Numbered from the stretch's first letter, positions 1-5,671 are shown. The stretch: 5,671 bases of DNA from CAYVMN01 sp964452575 (GCA_964452575.1 CAYVMN010000246.1:1-5671), one strand, 5' to 3'. The notes: generated by a model from the sequence alone, not told the origin. Numbers and translations: made by a program.

Positions 1-240
1 CTTTTTTCCAAAGGACGTAACCCAAATTCTTCACAGCCTCTGGCACGCCCCCTTACCTTTAAATACAGTTTCTGCCAGGCAGGGGAGAAGGCTCTTCATA
101 GGGACGTCCTCCTATGGGGCTGTTGCGTAACGAGGTTTAAGGCCTCACTGCCGTTCTATGAAATGATGCCGTCCTTTACGTCCTTTGGAAAAAAGGCCCT
201 CGCGGTCTTCTGCCTTTCTTTCAAAACGCTAGAGTGTTAC
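1..240. repeat. Palindrome-rich repeat element with 20-bp terminal inverted repeats
   Basis: This stretch has no credible gene. Bases 1-20 are an exact reverse complement of 176-195 (core CCAAAGGACGTAA against TTACGTCCTTTGG), with about 155 bases between the arms. Inside are smaller palindromes: CTGCC-A-GGCAG at 72-82, CATAGG/CCTATG at 97-102 and 111-116 around a GACGTC centre, and GAGGTT/GGCCTC at 132-146 allowing two G-T pairs. Beyond the right arm, 192-211 and 219-240 recur in inverted orientation at 5619-5671. Such an arrangement fits a MITE-like or other dispersed non-coding repeat, but a structured RNA or regulatory element is also possible. The left end may be cut by the window edge. 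The inverted repeat is certain; its identity as a mobile repeat is inference. Confidence 0.7.
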
Positions 241-242
241 AG

Positions 243-248
243 AGGAGG
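243..248 (+). promoter_or_regulatory. Shine-Dalgarno site of the ferredoxin gene
   Basis: AGGAGG lies 7 bases before the ATG at 256 and fixes that start. It begins only 3 bases after the end of the repeat shoulder (240), so any promoter for this gene must lie inside the repeat element or upstream of it. Confidence 0.85.
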
Positions 249-255
249 AAGATAA

Positions 256-753
256 ATGGAGAAAGTCCTTATGGTGAATTACCAGAAGTGCACAGGCTGT
301 CGGCTGTGTGAACTTGTCTGTTCCGTGATGCATGACGGTGTTTCCAACCCCGAACGTAGTAGAATCAAAGTAATGAAATGGGAGTCTGAGGGGCTTTACA
401 TCCCCATGTCCTGTCAGCAGTGTGAAGACGCCCCTTGTATGAATGTATGTCCGGTAAAGGCCGTCTCCCGCGATGAGGACTTCGGTTTCGTGGCAATAGA
501 CTATGAAATATGCATCGGGTGTCGCTCGTGTGTGGCGGTATGCCCCTTCGGGGCTATGAATTACAATACGATCGACAGGAAGGTCTTTAAATGCGACCTA
601 TGCGGGGGTGACCCCCAGTGTGTGCGGTTCTGTGAGGAAAAGGCCGTGGATTATGTGGACGCCAATCGACTTAGCACTTTCAAAAAGAAAGATGCAGCCG
701 AGAGATTGTCCGCTGCACAAAAAGAGGCCGCGGCCTTGCACGCGGCCATGTGA
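256..753 (+). CDS. Four-cluster [4Fe-4S] ferredoxin subunit (CooF/HycB/AOR-ferredoxin type)
   Basis: This 165-residue cytoplasmic protein should carry electrons between a redox enzyme and a partner. It has sixteen cysteines in four groups: C12-C15-C18-C22, C53-C56-C61-C65, C86-C89-C92-C96 and C113-C116-C122-C126. These are enough for four [4Fe-4S] clusters, as in the DmsB/HycB/CooF family. The third group is a textbook CxxCxxCxxxCP motif, and the fourth (CDLCGGDPQCVRFC) is typical of ferredoxin subunits encoded beside aldehyde:ferredoxin oxidoreductases. The tail (about 140-165) is charged and Ala-rich. There is no signal peptide or membrane segment. The start is backed by a perfect AGGAGG. 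No catalytic subunit follows; the next gene is the convergent MoaD-like gene 8 bases away. The family call is firm. The partner is not known: AOR, a hydrogenase, CO dehydrogenase or a formate enzyme are all possible. Confidence 0.92.
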   Translation: MEKVLMVNYQKCTGCRLCELVCSVMHDGVSNPERSRIKVMKWESEGLYIPMSCQQCEDAPCMNVCPVKAVSRDEDFGFVAIDYEICIGCRSCVAVCPFGAMNYNTIDRKVFKCDLCGGDPQCVRFCEEKAVDYVDANRLSTFKKKDAAERLSAAQKEAAALHAAM

Positions 754-761
754 CGACTGCC

Positions 762-1034
762 TTATCCCCCTGCTAGCAGCAGCGTGATATGAATCTTGTC
801 CCCGTCGCGAACCTTTGCGCCCAGTTCATCGGGATAGGCGCTCTTCATATTAACGTAAATCTCAACCACATTTAGCAGTTTACCCATTCTGTCAAACAGG
901 GCCTCTTTCATGGCCGGGAACTGCTCTACCACCTGGTCGAGGCAATCACGGACATTATTTCCCTCAACTTCGACAAAATCCAATCCGCCTGTGAATTGAC
1001 GATATGCCTGATGAATATGTACTTTTATACCCAC
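762..1034 (-). CDS. MoaD/ThiS-family beta-grasp sulfur carrier protein
   Basis: This 90-residue protein ends in Gly-Gly (residues 89-90), the C-terminal tail that MoaD and ThiS proteins need for adenylation and thiocarboxylation. The spacing of the conserved stretches also fits: an early V.G..V..CLDQ segment (about 23-35), FPAMKEALFD (about 39-48), a VEIYVN strand (about 57-62), and a DGDKIHITLLLAGG end. This matches the archaeal-type MoaD subfamily often encoded with tungsten or molybdenum pterin enzymes. The expected role is sulfur donor in molybdopterin synthesis, or a related modifier. The start is GTG, preceded by TAAGGA 7 bases upstream. That Shine-Dalgarno overlaps the TAA stop (1045-1047) of the ferredoxin remnant, so the pair was once, or still is, one operon. 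No MoaE, MoeB or ThiF partner is in the window. ThiS or a SAMP-like modifier role remains possible. Confidence 0.85.
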   Translation of the reverse strand: MGIKVHIHQAYRQFTGGLDFVEVEGNNVRDCLDQVVEQFPAMKEALFDRMGKLLNVVEIYVNMKSAYPDELGAKVRDGDKIHITLLLAGG

Positions 1035-1044
1035 GTCTTAATCC

Positions 1045-1215
1045 TTATGGTTTCACCTTTTTCTGCAAGACCCTGCCCACAATGCCTTCAAAGAGCGCCT
1101 TTGTATCACCGAAAAAGATGCACCGGGTGGCGCAGGCCTGACTCCATGCGGGCCGCTCGTTGTTTTGAATCCTTTCAATGCACAGGTCGCACTTCACCTG
1201 CAGTTGTATTTCCAT
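1045..1215 (-). pseudogene. C-terminal remnant of a second 4Fe-4S ferredoxin-type subunit
   Basis: Reading the minus strand from an ATG at 1213-1215 gives 56 residues ending at TAA 1045-1047. It contains KCDLC (8-12), a PAWSQACATRC stretch (22-32) and IFFGD (33-37). This closely recalls the end of DmsB/PhsB-type iron-sulfur subunits, normally KCDLC...PACVQACPTxCIxFGD. Two usually conserved positions are altered: the Cys after PA is Trp24, and the Pro after the following Cys is Ala29. In-frame codons just upstream include a TAA, so the N-terminal cluster motifs are missing or out of frame. The open frame stops 10 bases before the GTG of the MoaD-like gene. I read it as a degraded paralogue. 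A short, still translated ORF cannot be ruled out, since the 56 codons are undamaged. Confidence 0.6.
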
Positions 1216-1420
1216 CCGTGGTTACGCAATTCTTTACAAATCCTGCAATTTTGTCAATATCCGGAGATTCTTGGTCAGATGGGCGGCAGATGGTCACAAG
1301 GCCTCCTCGGTCCATTCCCTGCCTTCCCAGGAACAGGCCTCGCAAGGGTGACGGTCTACGAGGCTGCGAGCCCCTCAGTGTTCATTTTTTGTGATGCAGG
1401 GCCGTTCCGTGGTGAAATAC
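1216..1420 (-). other. Probable degraded upstream part of the ferredoxin remnant
   Basis: There is no intact gene here on either strand. On the minus strand, cysteine-bearing fragments appear in different frames: one contains CEAC (1333-1344) and stops within about 15 codons. Another contains VTIC (1286-1297) and continues to a second Cys before stopping inside the KCDLC region. Spread over frames, such Cys pairs would fit a frameshifted 4Fe-4S protein, but neither fragment matches a family motif well. The stretch may equally be unrelated intergenic sequence. Confidence 0.25.
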
Positions 1421-1450
1421 TTGGATAAAATTCGTAAAGTTCGATAGAAT
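1421..1450 (+). promoter_or_regulatory. Possible sigma70-type promoter before the lipoprotein-like frame
   Basis: TAGAAT (1445-1450) matches the -10 consensus at five of six positions. TTGGAT (1421-1426) is a weak -35, 18 bases upstream. The surrounding sequence is AT-rich compared with its neighbours. It sits 48 bases before the ATG at 1498, a sensible distance. This is a pattern match only. Confidence 0.35.
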
Positions 1451-1497
1451 TATACAAGATAAGGTGGTTAAACCCATTGCGAAAGGAGCATCTTATT

Positions 1498-1815
1498 ATG
1501 GAGAGATCACGGGATTTTTCTCTATCTGCCTTTCTGGCCTTGGCGCCTTGCGGGTGCGGCGGAATCAGATATTCACAAATAGCCCCTGGGGGCAAAGACT
1601 ATCATCCCAAGCGGGTGGGACTGCTCCCTGCCGGTGTGGGCCCTTACGAAGAGGCAAGAGGTGTGATCGATGAGGTAGTTGCCGGGGTTGTGGTCAAGAA
1701 GGGCTGGTTTTCGGATGTGATCGCAGGGGAAACCATCAAACGGCTGCTGGCCTCCGATAACCTCAGAGCCACCTTTTCCTTCAATTCGGCAACAGTCTTG
1801 TCAAACAATCGCTGA
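1498..1815 (+). pseudogene. Truncated lipoprotein-like gene fragment
   Basis: The frame encodes 105 residues from an ATG with AGGAG 9 bases upstream (1484-1488). A short basic start and a short hydrophobic run (FLSAFLALA-like, about 8-16) lead to PCGCGG (17-22). This resembles a lipoprotein signal, but Pro sits before the first Cys and the hydrophobic core is short, so the lipobox is poor or damaged. The section from IRYSQIAP to about residue 87 (HPKRVGLLPAGVG, YEEARGVIDEVVAGVVVKKGWFSDV, ETIKRLLASD) reads like a genuine folded domain. It recalls, from memory, longer deltaproteobacterial lipoproteins of unknown function. From about residue 88 the sequence loses this character and lies antisense to the start of the minus-strand fragment at 1731-1865. 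I infer a gene cut off near 1760. An intact short lipoprotein is less likely. Confidence 0.5.
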
Positions 1816-1865
1816 TCCTCTTGCATGATATGCCGAGCTTCACGAATACTTAGCGATGTCCCCAC
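1731..1865 (-). pseudogene. 5' fragment of an unrecognised minus-strand gene
   Basis: A GTG at 1863-1865 is preceded by a perfect TAGGAGG with a 6-base spacer, one of the best ribosome binding sites in the window. The first 45 residues (starting MGTSLSIREARHIMQEDQ) are charged and helical-looking, with a coiled-coil-like AELKEKVALRLSEASSRL segment. The frame stays open to a stop at 1644-1646 (73 codons in all). However, the last 28 residues are Thr/Ser-rich and antisense to the best part of the lipoprotein-like frame, so they are probably not original. I do not recognise the family. The likely reading is the N-terminus of a longer gene whose remainder has been lost, joined head-on to the lipoprotein fragment. 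A real 73-residue protein is the alternative. Confidence 0.4.
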
Positions 1866-2187
1866 TATATTCCTCCTAAAATCGCAGGCGTTGTTTTACC
1901 CCCTTATGCAAGATTTGTGCAACTTCAGGCCTCTGGATTGCTACCCGAGAAAATATAGAAAAAATCAGCATGTTAACCAAACAGAAAAAGAGCCTCACCA
2001 AAAGAGATTGAGTAAGAAAAGAGTCATACTGTTTTCTAGTCAACACAATTACCTGGCCGGACCTGCCTGGGAACCCAATGCATGATAGGACTTCTCTGGC
2101 CATGGTTCTATCTTTGTTGACAGGACCTGCCCTAGCTGTTAGTAGATCCTTGAAACCCGGCCAGAGAAACAAGCATGGGCACTAGAT
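1866..2187. other. Gene-free stretch with short repeats upstream of the RNase II gene
   Basis: I see no convincing gene here. A minus-strand open frame of 98 codons crosses it (1876-2172), but it resembles nothing I know and lacks a good ribosome site. The sequence contains a 10-bp inverted repeat (TTCTCTGGCC at 2092-2101, GGCCAGAGAA at 2159-2168), an 8-bp one (CTGGCCGG at 2053-2060, CCGGCCAG at 2157-2164), and a direct repeat GGACCTGCC at 2059-2067 and 2123-2131. These cluster in the last 140 bases and may be a leader structure or repeat debris. Confidence 0.4.
2117..2145 (+). promoter_or_regulatory. Possible promoter of the RNase II-family gene
   Basis: TTGACA (2117-2122) is a perfect -35 hexamer. 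The best-spaced -10 is TAGTAG (2140-2145), 17 bases away, which matches at only three positions. It lies 42 bases before the ATG at 2188. The hexamer could be coincidental. Confidence 0.3.
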
Positions 2188-4173
2188 ATGAGCCAGGGCA
2201 GGATAGTAGAGTACATTGAACACGGGAAGCTTGTCTGCACAATTTGCATACAGGATAAGGGCAGTAAGCTGCTCCTGCTGACACAATCAAACCGCCAGGT
2301 CAATATATCGCCCAAGAGGGCGGTTCTCATCACAGGTTCTGCAGTAGATATATCCAGGCCAAGGGAAGTTCTTCTGGAAACCCTGAGGCACACGGAAGAG
2401 GTTAGAAACAAACTCAAGGGCAAGGTTAACGTCCAGGAGCTTTGGGAACTGGTCAAGGACGAAAAGGAGAGCTTCGACCATAGATATCTGGCCCAATTGG
2501 TTTTTGGCGAGAACGCAAATGACAACCATCTCTCCGCTCTAGTAAGGGCCCTTTTCGAAGACCGCCTGCATTTCAGGATGAAAGATGGGCTTTTCCTCCC
2601 AAATACAGACAAAAGAGTTGAGCAGATCGCTAGACAGAGAGAGGAAGAGTCCCAGAAGGAAGAAAGGTTGAGGGATGGAAGCCTCTGGCTCAAGGCAGTA
2701 TGGCAGGGCAGAGAATCTGAGGCCCCATCGTGCAAGGGATATATAATTGCTACCCTTATTCAGCTGGCCCTGCACGGAAACGAGGCACCTGATTTCAAGT
2801 ATGGCAAGGAGTTACTCTCAAAGGCGGGGCTCTCCGACATACACAGTTCCAGGAGTCTACTCTTCAAGCTTGGCATATGGGAAAAGGATGAGAACCTCGA
2901 CCTCCTCAGATTAGGGATTGAAACCTCCTTTACCAAGCGACAAATGGATGAGTCGGCCCGTCTGGCAACTCAAGGGATCTCTTTTGAAGGACGTGAGGAC
3001 TTGAGGGGCTTGCCCATCATGACGATCGACGGGCCGCTGACCCGGGACTACGACGACGCATTGAGCCTCGATACGGCCGGGGAAGCCCTTGAGCTGGGAA
3101 TACACATTGCAGACGTATCCGGGGTCATTTTGAAGGGGAACATCCTTGATCTGGCAGCAGCGGAAAGGGGCGCATCCCTCTATCTGCCCCGAAGACAAAT
3201 CCCCATGTTCCCTCCGGACCTATCCCATGGCAGCCTGTGCCTGTTGCAAGGATACGACCGCCAGGCCATCTCGCTCCTGGCCAGGTTTGACAAGATCGGC
3301 ACTCTGCTTGACTACCGCTTTGTGCCAAGCGTGATCAGGGTCCAGCAACAACTAATCTATGATGACGTTGATGAAGCCCTGATTAGTAATGGCCTTTTCG
3401 AAGAGATGTATAGGCTCTGCCAGCTACTGCGCCAAAAAAGGGTAACCAAGGGTGCGCTCAGCCTCTCACTTCCCGAGGTGGAGGTGAAGTTCAGTCCAGA
3501 CTCATCACTCTCCCTGGAATTAGTTGACCAGAACACCCCATCAAGGATGATAGTGTCGGAGTTCATGATCCTTCATAACTGGTTAGCGGCCAGTTTTTGC
3601 AATGAGAATAAACTCCCCATCCTGTTCAGGACCCAGCAAGAACCGGCTGAAAGACTGGACGCCCAGGAAAAGGAATACGTCTATTATGTCTTTCAGCAGC
3701 GCCGAAAGCTAAATCCCGTCTACATCGATACGACCCCAAGCCCTCACTGTGGATTGGGTCTGGATGTATATACCCAGGCAACCTCCCCCATCAGGAGATA
3801 CCTTGATCTCGTGGTCCAGCGTCAGATGGGCAGTTTTCTCATGGGAAAGGGGCCAATTTATGATGAGGAAAGCCTTGGAAAGATAAAGACCTCTGTTGAG
3901 CCTGTAATGAAGGATCTTGCCATGGTAAAGCGGAACCGCATCCGCTATTGGACCCTGAAATTCCTTGGGCAGCATCTTAGGGAAAGATACAGGGCCATTG
4001 TCCTTGACGAACTCAAGAACAAATACCGAATTGTGTTGAAAGACCTTCTCCTTCTGGCGGAAGTAAAGCGCCAGAATGGAGTCATTCTCAGCCCGGGGCA
4101 GGAGATCTTAGTGGAAGTGAAAAAGAGTTATCCGTGGGAAGATCTGCTGGAACTCGAATACGTCTCCACATGA
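2188..4173 (+). CDS. RNase II/R-family 3'-5' exoribonuclease (RNB domain)
   Basis: The 661-residue product should degrade single-stranded RNA processively from the 3' end in the cytoplasm. Residues about 1-50 form an OB-like start (GRIVEYIEHGKLVC..., VNISPKR), and about 180-245 resemble a winged-helix region. The RNB catalytic domain runs from about 270 to 590. TIDGPLTRDYDDA (279-291) carries the four metal-binding aspartates D281, D287, D289 and D290. LYLPRRQIPMFPPDLSHG (331-348) holds Y332 at the position of the RNA-stacking Tyr of RNase II. TSPIRRY (532-538) supplies the catalytic Arg. A short S1-like end (about 601-658, PGQEILVEVKKSYPW) closes the protein. All key residues are present, so it should be active. 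The ATG has only a weak GGG-type ribosome site, but an in-frame TAG at 2143-2145 leaves no better start. It converges on purB with 41 bases between. It could be called rnb or rnr; the class is sure, the exact subtype is not. Confidence 0.93.
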   Translation: MSQGRIVEYIEHGKLVCTICIQDKGSKLLLLTQSNRQVNISPKRAVLITGSAVDISRPREVLLETLRHTEEVRNKLKGKVNVQELWELVKDEKESFDHRYLAQLVFGENANDNHLSALVRALFEDRLHFRMKDGLFLPNTDKRVEQIARQREEESQKEERLRDGSLWLKAVWQGRESEAPSCKGYIIATLIQLALHGNEAPDFKYGKELLSKAGLSDIHSSRSLLFKLGIWEKDENLDLLRLGIETSFTKRQMDESARLATQGISFEGREDLRGLPIMTIDGPLTRDYDDALSLDTAGEALELGIHIADVSGVILKGNILDLAAAERGASLYLPRRQIPMFPPDLSHGSLCLLQGYDRQAISLLARFDKIGTLLDYRFVPSVIRVQQQLIYDDVDEALISNGLFEEMYRLCQLLRQKRVTKGALSLSLPEVEVKFSPDSSLSLELVDQNTPSRMIVSEFMILHNWLAASFCNENKLPILFRTQQEPAERLDAQEKEYVYYVFQQRRKLNPVYIDTTPSPHCGLGLDVYTQATSPIRRYLDLVVQRQMGSFLMGKGPIYDEESLGKIKTSVEPVMKDLAMVKRNRIRYWTLKFLGQHLRERYRAIVLDELKNKYRIVLKDLLLLAEVKRQNGVILSPGQEILVEVKKSYPWEDLLELEYVST

Positions 4174-4214
4174 TCTCATCCGGGAGATATGTTACAGGGT
4201 AGATTTCGAGCGGC

Positions 4215-5516
4215 CTATATATCAGGCCCAAATACCCTCTTGTAGATATCCTCCACATGCTTTAGATGATAGTTAAGGTCAAAGATATCTTCGATTTCTT
4301 TGGTGCTGAGGGACTCTCTGATCTCAACATCTTCCATGATTAGCCGTTTGAATTCCTGGGCCCTATCCCATACCTTCATGGCATTTCTCTGGACCATCAC
4401 ATAGGCCTTCTGTCTCTCAACACCCTTTTCCGCCAGTTTCATAAGGACTTGTTGGGAAAAGATCAACCCCTTTGTCTTTTGCAGGTTCTTTGTCATCCTT
4501 TCTGGATGGACCACCAGATCTCTAATTATCGCGGCCAGGCGATGAAGCATGAAATCGATAAGAATTGTGCTGTCAGGGCCAATCACCCGTTCCACCGAAG
4601 AATGAGTTATGTCTCTCTCATGCCACAGTGCCATATTCTCCATGGCCGCTAGGGAATTGGATCGAACAAGACGGGCCAGACCCGAGATGTTTTCGCATCC
4701 AATGGGGTTCTTCTTGTGGGGCATGGCTGAGGAACCCTTTTGCCCCCTTGAAAATGCCTCTTCTGCCTCCAGGACCTCTGTCCTCTGCAGATGCCGTATC
4801 TCAACTGCAATCTTTTCCAGGGTACCCGCCAGTATCGCAAGGGTTGAGAAGTACTGGGCGTGGCGATCTCGCTGGACGATCTGGGTGGATATCTCTGCCG
4901 GCCTAAGACCCAGTTTTTTACAGGTAAGGGACTCGATCCTGGGGGAGACATTGGCAAATGTCCCTACTGCACCCGAGAGCTTCCCGTAGCTGATTACATC
5001 TCGGGCCTCCTGCAGACGTCTCAGGTTGCGGAGCATCTCAGAGTACCACACCGCCAGCTTCAGACCAAAGGTTATGGGCTCTGCATGTACACCGTGAGAT
5101 CTGCCAATCATGACAGTATACTTATGTTCAAAGGCCCTTTCCTTTAAGACGGCTATAAACTTACCGACATCGCTGACAATCAAATCCATGGCCTCCTTGA
5201 GGAGAAGCGCAAAACTCGTATCAAGGATGTCCGATGAGGTTAGTCCCAAGTGGATGTAGCGAGAATCAGGGCCTACCTTTTCGCCTACGTTAGTCAAAAA
5301 GGCAATTACATCGTGCTTTGTCTCCTCCTCTATCTCGCGGATGCGCTCCACTGAAAATCCGGCCCTTTTTTTGATGTTTTGAAGGGCCTCCAGCGGCACC
5401 AGGCCTTCCTTTGCCATGGCCTCGCAGGCTGCAATTTCGACCTCGAGCCACTTTGCATAGCGATTCTCTGCCTCCCATATGCGCCCCATTTCAGGGCGTG
5501 TGTAACGTTCGATCAT
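4215..5516 (-). CDS. purB: Adenylosuccinate lyase
   Basis: This enzyme removes fumarate from SAICAR and from adenylosuccinate, steps in purine and AMP synthesis, as a cytoplasmic homotetramer. The 433-residue length matches the B. subtilis-type enzyme (about 431). The fumarase/aspartase superfamily signature GSSAMPHKKNP (261-271) carries the flexible-loop catalytic Ser. GLTSSDILDT (91-100) is the substrate-binding TSSD motif, and RSHGVHAEP (139-147) contains His141. His68 in TKHDV is the second conserved His. The protein starts MIERYTRPEM, the usual PurB N-terminus. GGGAGGGA lies 8 bases before the ATG (5525-5532 on this strand) and fixes the start. No other pur genes are visible. The leader contains a palindrome at 5592-5603 and a copy of the window's repeat shoulder at 5619-5671. 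No clear terminator is seen after the TAG; GGCCT/AGGCC at 4212-4228 is short and has no T-run. Confidence 0.97.
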   Translation of the reverse strand: MIERYTRPEMGRIWEAENRYAKWLEVEIAACEAMAKEGLVPLEALQNIKKRAGFSVERIREIEEETKHDVIAFLTNVGEKVGPDSRYIHLGLTSSDILDTSFALLLKEAMDLIVSDVGKFIAVLKERAFEHKYTVMIGRSHGVHAEPITFGLKLAVWYSEMLRNLRRLQEARDVISYGKLSGAVGTFANVSPRIESLTCKKLGLRPAEISTQIVQRDRHAQYFSTLAILAGTLEKIAVEIRHLQRTEVLEAEEAFSRGQKGSSAMPHKKNPIGCENISGLARLVRSNSLAAMENMALWHERDITHSSVERVIGPDSTILIDFMLHRLAAIIRDLVVHPERMTKNLQKTKGLIFSQQVLMKLAEKGVERQKAYVMVQRNAMKVWDRAQEFKRLIMEDVEIRESLSTKEIEDIFDLNYHLKHVEDIYKRVFGPDI

Positions 5517-5591
5517 TTTGTCATTCCCTCCCGTCGGCCTTAAGCCTTGCGCCTTTGGCCATTATTCGTCCCCCCAGACTCTCTTTAACGT

Positions 5592-5603
5592 CATAGACCT
5601 ATG
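5592..5603. promoter_or_regulatory. CATAG-AC-CTATG palindrome in the purB leader
   Basis: This is a perfect 5-bp inverted repeat around two bases, lying 76 bases upstream of the purB ATG. The spacer is too short for an RNA hairpin, so a protein-binding operator is the more likely meaning, if any. A similar CATAGG/CCTATG pair occurs in the repeat element at 97-116. The function is unknown. Confidence 0.3.
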
Positions 5604-5618
5604 GTTATCCAAAAACGT

Positions 5619-5671
5619 AACACTTTAGCGTTTTGAAAACACTGAGGAGTAAGAGGACCGCGAGGGTCTTT
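5619..5671 (-). repeat. Second copy of the repeat shoulder, inverted
   Basis: Read on the minus strand, this matches 192-240 in two blocks. An outer block, AAAGACCCTCGCGGTCCTCT, matches 18 of 20 bases of 192-211. An inner 22-base block (TTTCAAAACGCTA-A-AGTGTTAC) matches 21 of 22 bases of 219-240. The spacer between the blocks differs in length and sequence. Relative to the following gene both copies point the same way: block one, block two, then the start codon of the ferredoxin gene or purB. The window ends here, so the copy is probably cut short. Confidence 0.8.

Noticed and set aside
1..240. CRISPR array or integron attC site
   Set aside because: There are no regularly spaced direct repeats, and the paired RYYYAAC/GTTRRRY core sites are not found in the right arrangement.
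770..779. CTGCTAGCAG palindrome between the ferredoxin and MoaD-like genes as a terminator
   Set aside because: It is coding sequence for the conserved LLAGG end of the MoaD-like protein and lacks a loop and a T-run.
996..1428. Plus-strand open frames of 132 and 87 codons over this stretch
   Set aside because: They are antisense to the MoaD-like start and the ferredoxin remnant, show no domain character, and lack good ribosome sites.
1356..1595. Minus-strand open frame of 79 codons
   Set aside because: It is antisense to the lipoprotein-like gene and its promoter region, with no recognisable motif.
1876..2172. Minus-strand open frame of 98 codons with a hydrophobic segment
   Set aside because: The hydrophobic run looks like an AT-rich composition effect. 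There is no family resemblance and no ribosome site, and the frame spans the repeats before the RNase II gene.
2139..2775. Minus-strand open frames of up to 198 codons inside the RNase II gene
   Set aside because: They are shadows of a strongly supported coding frame; the translation is Ser/Leu-rich with no domain.
4173..4228. Terminator between the RNase II gene and purB
   Set aside because: The stems ATCTC/GAGAT (4173-4188) and GGCCT/AGGCC (4212-4228) are only 5 bp, and neither strand has a T-run after them.
192..5671. The whole segment as a composite transposon
   Set aside because: No transposase is present, and the cargo includes purB and an exoribonuclease, which are housekeeping genes. 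Dispersed repeat copies are a simpler explanation.

Overview
The window has two conserved housekeeping genes on the right, a small iron-sulfur/MoaD-like module on the left, decayed sequence between them, and related repeat sequence at both ends. The protein styles (a four-cluster CooF/AOR-type ferredoxin, an archaeal-type MoaD, a short-S1 RNase II, a B. subtilis-like PurB) suggest an anaerobic, medium-GC bacterium, most plausibly in the former Deltaproteobacteria (Desulfobacterota). That assignment rests on recalled family resemblance, not on a search.

Layout. At 1-240 lies a palindrome-rich, gene-free element with a perfect 20-bp inverted repeat (1-20 and 176-195). Its right shoulder (192-240) recurs inverted at the far end of the window (5619-5671). 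From 256 to 753 (+) runs an intact four-[4Fe-4S] ferredoxin subunit. It converges, with 8 bases between, on a MoaD/ThiS-like beta-grasp protein (762-1034, -). Directly upstream of that gene on the minus strand is the C-terminal remnant of a second ferredoxin-type protein (1045-1215), with more degraded sequence behind it. From about 1421 to 1865 there is a promoter-like sequence, a truncated lipoprotein-like reading frame (+) and the 5' end of an unrecognised minus-strand gene, running into each other. The stretch 1866-2187 has no convincing gene but holds short repeats and a possible promoter for the next gene.

The right half is well ordered. An RNase II/R-family exoribonuclease (2188-4173, +) converges on adenylosuccinate lyase purB (4215-5516, -), with 41 bases between. 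The purB leader holds a small palindrome and, further out, the second copy of the repeat.

Function. The ferredoxin and the MoaD-like protein belong together in tungsten- or molybdenum-pterin oxidoreductase systems such as aldehyde:ferredoxin oxidoreductase (AOR), but no catalytic subunit lies here. With the ferredoxin remnant, the left half looks like the leftovers of a rearranged or eroding redox cluster. RNase II and PurB are general RNA turnover and purine synthesis functions. I see no clear new defence or mobile system. The most distinctive unexplained item is the repeat family seen in front of both the ferredoxin gene and purB.
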